A stretch of 64,000 bases of DNA from positions 16,225,098-16,289,097 of the forward strand of contig NC_086251.1 in the NCBI RefSeq assembly GCF_021018805.1, read 5' to 3'. The position numbers were made by a program, and so were the translations under genes. This document shows positions 34,729 through 46,700 of the stretch, piece by piece (the stretch's first letter is position 1; each line of letters opens with the position of its first letter). Below the pieces are notes generated by a model. The model did not search any database. It had not been told where the DNA came from and saw only the letters and a list, made by a program, of their open reading frames with translations. This stretch comes from Prinia subflava (lineage: Eukaryota > Chordata > Aves > Passeriformes > Cisticolidae).

Positions 34729-37700
34729 CTGTGGAGAGACACAGGGCCACCAGTGAGGCAACAACCAGTGCGATGCAGGAGCTCCCCCCATCCCAAGGTC
34801 CCCCACTCCACATTAACACTCTCATGCCAGAGGTAAGGGCAGGGATGCTACGTCTTTGTAGCTGTTTTCATATGGAGCTGGCCACTTTGAGATAAGGCGC
34901 TGTCCTCCTGTCTCTCACTGGAAGCAATGCTGGTACCTGACAAGCATTTTGGCTGCCAACTACACAGCAAATGCCTCAAGATCCCTCCAGTACTACAGCC
35001 CAGCCTTTGCACAGATGCCATGCTACGCCTCCACAACACCCAGCCCTCATTAGGGAGCAAACCCAGTGTGGCAAAGCAAGCAAATCCCTTCCCACCACAG
35101 ACCCCAGCAACAAAACATGGCAGCCCGTACAAGGAGTCATTTTGGAGGAGGTTTCAGTGATGCTCTGCCCTTTCAGCTGGGATTCCAGGTGCTCCTGCTC
35201 TACTGAGCTTGCCAGGTCCCTCCCCTAACATCCTGACTCCCCAGAGGGATGATGAAGCCCTTGGTCTCATCATGTTCCAGAGCTCTGTGGTGCATAGGGC
35301 TGCTGCTGCATGGAGAGTTGCAGGGGCATCCAGAGGAGAGGGATAGATGCAGCCCAGCTGGAAGAGGACCAGGGTGCCCTGAGGTGGCTTTTCCCTGTCC
35401 CACCAGGCTGTCACACTTACCATGATCACAGCAACCACGACGGCAGCGATACCGATCAGGTAGAGTTTCCCGGAGAAGAGCTCATCAATTTTTTTGTGGC
35501 AGCTTGTGTTCTGAGGCAGAGAAGCACACCAGTCAGACAGCCTGCTTTCCCCTCACCCACCCCAGCACTGAGAAAGGCAGCTCAGCTTCCCCCTGGTCCC
35601 ACTTATGCCCCCAGGTCCTGGCCCCAGGGCTTCCAACCAGACTTTACCCCTCTGCACCTGTCAGTCCCCTCAAGCAGGAACAGCAAAGGAAGAACCAAAT
35701 GGGAACCTTTAACATCCTTCTACACCATCCCCAAATAAATGAAATCTCTATCCTTTAGCTATTTCCCAATAAATCCCCAAATTTCCTTGGCAGCCAAGGT
35801 TTCCTGAAGCAGCTGTGCTGACTGAAGAGCAGCTGTGCCTACCTCAAAGAAGCTTTTCAGGGAGTCCTTTCGGCAGAGGTCTTCCCTCCACACAGGAGTG
35901 AAAGTCGCTGTTACAATGTCGGAACCACAGCAGTCCAGCTACATGGAGAGAGGAAAAAGGAAACAATGGAAAGCCAACATTAGCAGACAGCAAACACTTA
36001 TGCAATGCTTTCCCCACCTTTGCACATTCTTGAAGCCACCCAAGATTGAGGAGGCATCTTGGAGTGGGAAACAAGGGTGGGGAATAAGTCACCAAACGAA
36101 CTTTTTTCTTTCCATGCAATGCAGCTGCTTCCTACAATAGTCCCAGACAGATCTGCCATAGATATGCTGGAAGAGAGTGAACCCAACTCTCTCCAGAGAT
36201 TTTTTTTTCCTGCTGAATGGACCAAATATCAGGATTAATTCCTCAGAGCTACATTCTTCTTCCATTGAATTTTACTTAAATCACGGGTACTGAGGTAAAT
36301 TAAAGGCAACTTAATCAGAGTTTGGTCCAGACTTTCCAGCACTGTGTGATGGAGAGAATACTGAAGAGAGCACAATTCTGCTGTTTAACATGTAGGAACA
36401 GCAAACTTGATAGGCAAATATCTGCACTTAGCATCATTTGCTTTAGACTCTGCTTTTCCCATCCCTTTTCCTGACCTCCATTATTATTTCTCCAACAACC
36501 ACCACCATCCTTACCGTTTCATGGAAGCTCTTCACTACAGTTTTGGCATTGTTTGCATCCGATTCTCCCATGAGCGCCTGTTGAAGCGCTTGATCATAGA
36601 ACTGCTTCACGTCTTTGGCTATCTAGGAAAGACACAGGAAAAACTCCCTTTCAGTCACAGGACGAGGAGGAAACCTATCCAGCAGATGTGCCTGAAGGAC
36701 AGGTTCCCTCTAATAGGACTTGGAGTAAGATGAGCAGTCTTTGAATAGATTTGGACTTCATTTGTTTGCACATGAAGAATGGCCTGTCCTTCATAGGGCT
36801 CCAGCCCTTCCAGCTGTCACAAATATTAAGAACCCCATCCACCAGCCAGCAGATTCCAGCCAACACTATCTGAGGGCTCCACAGGCTCTGTCTAGGAGAT
36901 AAAGGACAGCCAAGGCCTGGAGGGTGAGCCACAAGTTGAGACAGCCTTCAGCCCATGTGGATGTGCTGCTGGGCTCTGGAATGCAGACACGGCTCATTGT
37001 GAACCACACATAGACAAAGCACATTTCCCACTCAGGCTGCAGAGGCTGGACACGCTGGAAAAGTCAGGAGGAGGTGGGGTGCACAGGCAAGGCTGTCTGT
37101 AAATACAGGCACCTCAGCTGACTGAATGGATCAGAGGGGATGGCAAGAATTTGGGAGAGATTGCACACTAAAGCCCCGAGACACAGCTCATTTGGGTCAG
37201 GAAGCTTAGGTGCATTTAGATAGATTTAAAACACCAGCTGGGTCCCTGTGGACACTGCTGTCCTGTAAGTGACTATGTGAGACACCTTATCCATACTCTA
37301 ACCCTGCCACCTGGCTGGTGAACTGCAGCCACCCATGAGGGCCTGCTCCACAGTGCAAAAATCTCCTGACTTTTAGGGGAACTGGCCTTTTCGCTTCTCC
37401 TCTAACACCCTTCAATAATTTGAGAGAGAGAGATGAAAGAAGGCCATGCAAGAGAAGCAAAAGAAAAACATTAAAGCAAGAAAGGGAAAATGCTTTCTAG
37501 AACATCTGCTCTTGGCAGCACAGGCTGGATTAGCATACCAAAAAAGAAACTGCAGCAAGATGATGCATGATTTCAATCCATTATTGCAAAACTCCTTCAT
37601 CACTACTCAAAAAAGTTTGCTTTGGAGGATGATATTCTCCAACCAAACCACTTCATTCTGGTACATAAAAAGTTTTAAAAAATACTATTTATTGCCTCCT

Positions 37701-40700
37701 CATTCTGAATCTACAGCATCTGCGAGAAGGCAGGCTGAGGGAGAGACTGCCTTCAGCTTTGTGAAAAAGTGTCCCTTTTGAAAGCCTCTCTAGGTGGCTG
37801 AGATCATTCAGTGCTTCCCTCTCAACCAAGGCAGAGAGAAGCAAGTCTGCCTTGGTTGGGAGGGACTTCAAAATAACCCATTCATCATCCAGGCTGCAAA
37901 ACTAGCTGATGCCAACAGACTGCCACCCTTCATTTTAAACTGCAAAATTCATTTTAGGGGCTGAGGTCATCACTTCTGTATTGCAAAATCCTGCATTTCT
38001 CAGCTTTATGCTCTAGTGGCCAAGTGCTTTCTCCCCAGGATGGGACACAACAGCCGTGGGGTCCCTCCTTACTCAGCCTTCACTTTTTTTTGCTGTTGGT
38101 TGCAGTTGCACATCTTGGACTCTTCAGGATTCACAAACTAACATCTGCAGGAGGCACAGCCCCTCTGCGAAGGTTAATTAGTTCCTTAAAGTTGCTAGGA
38201 AACAGCACCCTGCCTGCATATTATTATGCTGAGCCACAGAAGAGTTTATTCCAGTGAAGTTGTGCTCTCTGCTGAATGACTACAAGGGTGTTCACATTCA
38301 GGCCGAGCCTGTGAGCCACTGCCCACATGCATGAGAACGCTGAGCAGGCCAGCACCTACTGACACAGCTGGCTTACGTCTCCTAGGAAAGCCAACACATT
38401 TCCTACTCTGCCAGAGAGTTTAACCTTGGCTTTGAGCACAAGCAGTCCCCTTCTCTCCTGCAAACCCCTGAGGCCCAGTGATAACACCCAGCCCGCTGCT
38501 CGCTGCAGCACAGCTGTAGTTCCCATACAGGGCACTTTAGCATTTCGAGACCAAACCTGTGTGTGTGTGAGCACGTGACCACAGTGAAGGGAAGGTGAGC
38601 AGAAACAGAAAGTGAAAAGCTGCGATTTCAGTTCTACCCTTCAGTCCACCTCCTCCAGCCAGGAAACCTTATCCAAGCAGTCCCTAGCAGGGTGCCTGGG
38701 ACAGACACAGGACTTGCAGCCCACATGTGTGCACAGCATATGGATCACAGCAAGCCCAGTGCTGGCAGACAAACGGCCTGAAGCAGGTTATGAGACAGTG
38801 GAGAAGAGCAGGAAGCACCAAGCCGTCCCGTGACCGCGGGCCCTCCCTGCACGGCATTCCCGCCCTTCGGCGCCCGCGGCTGGGGCCGCTCTTTGTTCCC
38901 TGGCACCGAGGACGTGCAGATGGCTTTCCTTCACAGCTTCGTGCAGGAATCGGCCCCCTCAGTGACTGACAGCCTGGCAGCACCCAGGAGACCCGAGTGA
39001 GACAGGCTATTTTTGCACTCCATACCCTAAGGGGCAGCTGCTGCCGTCAAGTGCTCGCATTTAAAGTTCATCAGCCCGGCCAAGAGGAGTGGGGTGGCCT
39101 GCCCAGGTCACACTCTAATCCAAGTCCCCGTTACTCAGTCTGGAAGCAGTCTGGGAGCAAAACAGCTCACATGCTGGAATGTGCTGTGCTTCTGCCCCAG
39201 CCTCCCAGTCCCACAAACACAGGCTTTAGAGTCTTACTTGGTCTTTGTTGACAAAACCCCAAATTCCAGCCGCAACTTCGCAGGCAAACAGGATCACCAG
39301 GCAAGTGAAGAACTGCAAAGACAAATCAAGAGAGGCATCCTTAACAGATTTGCAGTATCTAGGTGGGGAGAGGTGTGGAGGGGCACTCCCACTGACAAAT
39401 CAGCAAGGTGTCATCTGACTTCAAACCATTTTCTCTCCCATACATGCACTGAACCCAAACAGATTTTCCTGTAACTCATACACCACCCCATGCCCAGATT
39501 GTTGAGCCTTTCCCACAAAGGGACTGGCAGGGATGAAGATGCCCTGTGTACCACAAGATACATTGCTCCGCTTCATGCACCTGCAGGACCATCCAGACAT
39601 GGTTTCTGCTCTGTCACAAATGCTCTGAGGACTGGAATTGCCAGTGCAGGGTTAAAAGCATTTCAGCTGCTGAGGAGCTGGGGGTGTCAGGGTGTGATTT
39701 ATGGCCAGCTCTCTGGCATCCACAGCCCTGCAAGGCTACTGCAGTTTTTTGCATAAATACTAACACTGGCGTTTTCCCACAGTCCCACCCTGTTTGTGCA
39801 GTTCCAGCAGTCCTCCCTGCCATTCCCCCTTTTTGTTCAGATCACGGGAACACGTTGTGATGGCTGGTCAGCTGGACTGGGAGATTGAAGCTCTAAACTC
39901 ATACATCAGGGTCACATGAGAAGGCACAGAGAGGAATGCTCCATATGCAGCCAACATCACCTCTGTGACAACATCACTCAGTGACTTCTTCCTGGGAAAA
40001 GCCCCAAAGTGAGAAAAGTTGCCATGGAAGTCAAGAAGCAAAAGAGGTGAATGCAGTCAAGGAAAGACAAAATTACAGTACAGGGTGGGAAAACAGCCCC
40101 TGGCTCCTGAGCAGTCTCTGTTCAAAACATATTCAGGACATTTTCTCCAACAACAGAGGAAACAGGAGTTTCCAGAATGATGCCACAAGCTGACTCCCAC
40201 ATGCAAAAGTAAAGGGTTATCAGCAAAACAGAAACAAGACTGTTAATCCGACAGCAGGAAAGGACTCCCAACTTGCCCAGTTCCTGAACAATCAACTCCT
40301 ATGTGAACACCTGTCTATCCCTGATTTTGTAGGAACATCTTTGAAGGACTAGGTCCCACACCCCCCCAGGGCTCACATCACCCTGAACTGTGGGTGCAAT
40401 GCCAGTGTAAGTCCGGTTAAGCACCAGGGCTCACTCTTGCAGTGGTTACCCTTCAGGGAAGGATGGTTCATTTATCTCAGATTTGGAGGGACAACTTCCT
40501 GCAGATTCAGTTCTTCTGTAAGTTGGCTGCAGAACACCAGGAGATGCAGCTTGATGCTATGGGAACATAGTGGTGTTCCAGGCCAGGCAGGTGGCTGTGT
40601 CCCAGCCCCTTTGCAGGGAGCAGAGCCTGCTCCATGCAAAGTGACTCCCTCCTGTCTTCCTTAGGTCTTGCTGCTCAGCTTCCATGCCACCTTTGGCACA

Positions 40701-43700
40701 GGATTTTAATAGCATGGAGCTTCCTGGTACTTTTCCCTTTTCCAGGAAGCCCAGAGTCACTCCCTCAGCTAGGTGGAGGAGAGGGGAGTGTGGCTGCTTC
40801 CCTAAAACACCCTGAGGATGCTGCCTGGAAATGTCCTTGGAACACAGTGGGAGCCTTGGCCAGTGGAAAGCGTCATCATGGGGCATCTCCAGACTTTTCT
40901 TGGCAAGCCAAGGTGTGAGCAAACAGGCAGTGCACAGCAGCTAGAGTTGCTAATTTCAGCCAGAGCAGCCTGTTTCCCTGTTGGACCTCGGGTACGTTGT
41001 ACCATCTGCCCTTCTAATCCTCTAACTTCAGGAGGGAGTGAGGGGTAGTTCAGGGTCTGTAATCACTTGCATTAAAAAACAAAATAAAAATCCAAAGCTG
41101 CCTAACTGCTTCAACAAGCCCTGTCAGATTTGCGTGCAGGCTCCTTGTATTCCCAGCAGCCAGGATAATACCTACAAACTCCTACTGGAGGTCCCATCCA
41201 CTACGTTCAGAAGCATTTTATCAACTCTGGGGAAAAGCCTCCCCATATTATTGGGAATCAGCAGCAACCAGAGATGAAGTCATCTGCAAGGGTGAGAGAA
41301 AGCAGCTCCATTTCCCTCTGTCCCAGCTGAGCCCACACCCATGCGTTGCTACACTGCCACCAAGAATCCCCTCCAGCTCAATGAAGCCAAGTGCTGGAAA
41401 GTCATTCGAATTAAAAAAAAAAAAAAAGTTTTACCCTTACAGTTTTATTTTTTATACATCAAGTTTAAACTGAACCACATGTGAGAACTTGTTTTAAATA
41501 CATGGGTCTCCCTTGCTCCCAAGGTAAAGGCTTTTGGTGTGGCTACAGTTTATCCAATTAAACTCATCCTGTGCCAGGAATCCTGAGCTACTGCCTCACA
41601 TCAAGGACGCCTGTAGCACTTCAGTAATGGATTTTCCAGGATGTACCTAGATGTTCTCACTAAGAAATTATGGAAAGTCTTTGCTGTTTTCTTGTCCAAA
41701 CAGATAAAAATAGTAGATGATTCCTTAAAAGAACTAGAATTGTTACAGGCAGTCTTGAAATAGAGGAGAGGGGATACTGTAGGGAACAACAGGTAAGAAA
41801 GAGAGTTTAGTGGGTGCTTGGCAAAACAGCCAGACCATGGGGGGATAAAAGCAAGGTGGGGATTCACATATAACAGAGAAAGAGTCTTTAAGAATCCTGC
41901 TGATGTCACTGCTGCCCTGCAGCCAGGCACAGGCAGGACACTGCAGCTCAGCCAGAGCTCCACAGGCCGCACAGAGATGCCCTCAGCCACACAGCACTGC
42001 CTTGCTCCTTGCAGAGCTCACCTAGTTCCCACCTCCGGGCTCACACATCCCCCCGCCCGCCTGCTGGAAAAGACCCCCGCAAGGGAAGCACAGCCATCCA
42101 GCAGGGAAATCAGGGAGCCAAGTGATTTCCAAAGCTTCGCGTTCCTTACCGTCCCCAGCAGACACTGAGACTCCTGAATGGCCCCGTAGCATCCCAGGAA
42201 TCCCACGAACATCATGACAGCTCCCACTGCAATCAGGATGTAGATTCCTGCAAGGCAGAGCCCCAGGCAGACGCGTTAGTGCACAGCTTTGTCCAGCAGT
42301 AACCAACCAAGCAGAGACACCAAGGCAGCACCCTCGTGCCTGGCCGGACACTCTGGCTCCTGGGGCAGACACTATGGTGTGCAGAATTAAGGCTGAGGAG
42401 GTGTGAGGAGAGGTGGCAGCAGACATAATAGAATACAGCCTACATGACTTGGGTCTCAAAGTGTTTGAAGCTGCCAACACTAGAGCTTTAATAACTCCAT
42501 CACCTCCAAAATGAGAGGAAACACTGAGAGTAGCACTAGGCAGAGGATGGAGGAGGCAAGACAAGGGCTCTACAGCATCCTCGGAGCTGTAGCGTGGAGT
42601 TCTCCTGGCATGCTGTTTTAAATATTTAAGCAGAGATGAAAATTATTAGTTAGCATATCTTGTAAAATAAACAGTAAGGCACATGGTTTATTTATATTAA
42701 ACATCATACAAATATTTATCTGGCTAACATTTTAAAGGCAAATGAACCACAAAACCAAGGGGAAAGTGCTGCTTAAGCATGTCACTTAAAATCTGGTGCT
42801 TTTTTTATTACAGGTTCTTCCACAGAGAGTACAACATTTTTTACTTTAACTTATTGAATTTGCACACACAACTTGCACCGTAACTAGTTCAAAGCTTGAA
42901 ATGAGGCACCGGGAGTGGCTCAGAAAACAGAGGAATAAAAGTTTATTCATTCAGGAAACAAGAGCTTAGCTGAAGGCTCAAGTCTGCTGCCGTGAGTAAT
43001 CACCATGGTCTCACCGACCACGAGACTGGTGAAGCCATAGTGATTACTCAGCCAAACACTACCAGCTCAGTTAAATTTGACACAGCTTTCTGCTGGTGTA
43101 TCCCTTATATTTAGTGCATTTTTGGTTAACTAATATTCTCAAGTATTGTGGTTCTGCTGCTCTCTAAGTGAATCTTATTTCCCATTGAAAAGCAATTTGA
43201 TACATGCAAAAAAATTACAAATCAGGTAAAATTGCAGCCACTATTTCTAATGGACAGTGAAGAAAAAAGAAAAGAATCACAATGAGGATAAAAGAACATG
43301 GGGTATCCCAAAGGTAACAGCAACACAGTGAATGTTGCTAGTGTTTGGGAGACACATCCCTTCAATGAAATATTTTCTACTGCTATGAGTGAAAATGTTT
43401 TATAGTTATTAATCAGACTGTCATCTCTCCTTCAGGAACAGCCTTAACATATAAACAGGGCTCAAGATTAAAACTGTTTGTACATGCTTGTGATGTTTAG
43501 GGTTTTTCCTATCTCCGCAGTTTTTAAACAATCTCCTGATAATTAAAGTGCAAAGTCTAAAGGCCACGCACTGAGAGCAGAGTGAAGTCAAGTAAACCCT
43601 TCTCTAAAAACACTAGACACACAATAATGATCTCCACTTTTTAAACATTCCCTTACAGATTCTTCAGACTTGGGAAAGGCTGGACTTTGGCTCCAGCCCT

Positions 43701-46700
43701 TTCCCTCTTTGAAACAAAACCCACCAGCATGCCAAAGGCACAAGCGCCGATGCAAGGGCTGACTTGGCGAGCGGCGGCGGCGGAAACGCCGCCCCAGCGG
43801 CTCCGGCGCTGGGACCCTCCGGTGTTTCTCAGCAGCACCGTGCTCACTCTATTTTTAGGCACTGCAGGAGGGAGGAAGCCAGCTGCAGGGGAAGTGCCAC
43901 AATGGAGCACGCTGACCCCGCAGGAAGCCCCTCTTCACAAAACCTGGGGGGAGCCGTGGCTGCAGACACCAACATCCTTGCGGCGGCACCGTCAGCAATG
44001 GGGGCCGGGGGTTCCTGATGTGTGCTGAAGGGTTTCAGCAGCGCCCAGGAGCCACGGAAACCCAACAGGCACAAAGCTCCCCAAGCGGGCATGAGACACC
44101 TCCTTAGGTGAAGGTGTGCAAAGAAAGGAAAAACACGCAGAAGAAACCTCCCAGGAGAGCTTCTTGGAAAAGACAGGCCAGCAGATTAAGTTTTGTAGGC
44201 TGCCTGAAGTGGAAGGAGGTAGTTTTGTCCCAATGGCTGGAGATAAAATGAGATGGAGCAGCTGGGCAGGGAGATAGCATGGCAAACAGTGGGCTGGGCT
44301 GTGTGCAGGACAGAGGGGCCCCAAAGGGCTTGGAGGTGGTGGAAGGCATTAATAAACCCTGTGCAATGAAGGCTGTCTGCTGGACAGCTGCCAAACCCCA
44401 GAGAGACTGACGGAGACTGTCAGACGCTGCATAACTGCTGTCTCACGAAGAACAACATGCCAGCAGTGATGTCCCAAAAAACGATCTGCTCACTGTCACC
44501 AGAACCTGCTAATGCCCAAGCACCAGCCCTCGCCACTCCAGCTTGTACCAGTGAAACTCCTGGCTCAGCTTTGCAACCCAGACCAAGGCAGATTTTTCTC
44601 TTTTAAGCGCTGGGTAGTTCAAATGACAAGTCTTCATCACAAGTCAGAAAATCAACTTGTCTCATCCCTGAGTGCAGCAGTTCCTGATTTCTTTTTCCAT
44701 TAGAACAGCAGAGAGAAGACAAAGCTGTGCTAGGGGCAAGCCATTTCCCCATCTGTCACTGTTCATGCTAACCACCCAGTATATGGGCAACAAGCAGATG
44801 CAGCCCATTTGAAGACCAAGCAGCATGATGCTGGGACCCCAACAACCAGGTCACCACAGACAGAAGGTTTTGTTCTCAATTATTTTAAAATAAACATTGA
44901 AGGCACCTTCTGGGCTGAACAAATACTGCCAGGAGATTGCAATCATAGGGCAGCCCAGGTTGAAGGGACCTCAAACGATCACCTGGTCGAACCTTTCATG
45001 AGACTGAGAACCTTAGGAGAGACTATGCAGAACTCTACTCAATTATATCTAGAAAACCTCCAGTGACAGGGACTCTATTGTGTCCCTGGGGAGGTTTTTC
45101 CAGTGAATGACTGCTCTCACTGTAAAAGATGTTTTCTGATATTGAGATCATCAGGAAAACAAAGGACCCACTGGTGGCTAGGAAAGTTTTGCTCTGAAAA
45201 CTAGGAAATTAAAGCCCAGTGAGACCCTCAACTGATGGAGGAGACTAAGAGGAAACACAGACATTTGCTGTTTCAGAGAGGTTTTCCAGTGACCTCTGTA
45301 CTTGCTTCTTGCTGGGATTTCTGGCAGCTTCAAAAAAAACCAAAACCAATGCTGACCTGCTGAACTCCCACCCCAGGCAGGCTGTGCAGACCTTGGACTG
45401 TCAAGCGAGGTCCTGGCTTCCCGCTCCTCTCCCTGCTGTCACTTCAGCAGCCCCTGATCAGAGCCAGCACCGCTATTGAGCGAGGAAACAGCGAGAAGGG
45501 AAGGAGGGGAGGGAAGAAGGTGTGCACCACGTGCAGCTTCCTGAGCGGAGCGCAGCGGATGCGGCCGGTGCACAGGGAGCAGCAGGAATGCTCAGCCAGG
45601 CAGGGGAGAGGGCAGTGATCGCTGGCCTGAGCTTGGCAAACCACAAAAAAACCCTGGAAGGGTTTTGGAATAAAGGCCAGCTTCATTCCCAGGCACAAAC
45701 AAGCGGCTGTTATGGAGTCGCCTTTTGTTACCGAGGGCCAGAGCACGACAGCCTCTCCCGGGAGGCAGCAGAGCAGGACTCTGCACCGGAGTTTATTTAA
45801 AAACAGGCACAAAATATTTACTGCAACAATAGCATCTTGTATGAGGAATGCCAGCGGTGTTTCTCCACAGAAATGCCATGCTGAAGACTGGGAAAGCAAA
45901 GGAAGGCAATCCAAGTGCTCAACCGCATGCTTTGAATGGTGTTTGTTTTCCCACACCCATCCTTCCCCCCAAGGAATGGGGCTGGTGGGGCAGTCTCTGC
46001 TTTCAGACTGGGTGCCAGGCAGCTGGGGGACTATTTCACAGCAATCGTGGTGCAGACTGGAACGACCAAGCCCTTTTCCCAGAAAGCAGCCTGACACATC
46101 TTAGCTTTCATTCCTGGCTCACAGGGACGATGACGCCCAGTGTGGTTTCGGGCTCCGTGTCTGTGAGCAAGGCACCTGTCACCCCCCTCCTGAATGGCAC
46201 ACTATCCTTCTCAAAGTCAGAGGAGACTCCTCACAAGCCTCCCCCTCCTCTGTGTAAGCACCAGAGACTGGTTAACCCCTAAAATACTCTCCTGGGTGAG
46301 GAGCTCTTGGCTAAAATAGTATTTGCTCCTTCAGGGCTCCACCTGAACTGGCACAATTTGGCATGAGCAAGGCTCCATCTGCCTTTCACATGCCACTTAC
46401 CAGCTCATTTTTATTGCAGCTTTCTCTGGGGTTTTACAACAAGCAGCGCTGTTTGCTGTAAACAAAGAGTAAAATGAGAGAGGAATAAACTGCAAGCCAT
46501 GCTGCCCCCTCACACAGCAGCAGTACTTAAGAGAACAGCTGGAGCTGCAGCAGCAGGTACAGTGAGCAACTCATGTACAGGCATTCATGGCACCAAGGCA
46601 CCTCCACATCCCCAAGCAGCACCACAGTGTGATTTCTAACCCTATGGCATGGTTCTCTGATAAGGCAGCAGCAGGAAAGATTGCTACAACGGCCAGACAT

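Noticed and set aside
45444..46097. 217-codon - strand frame in CD81 intron 2
   Set aside because: Cys/Leu-rich composition without a known domain, with equally long frames on the opposite strand. Most likely chance.
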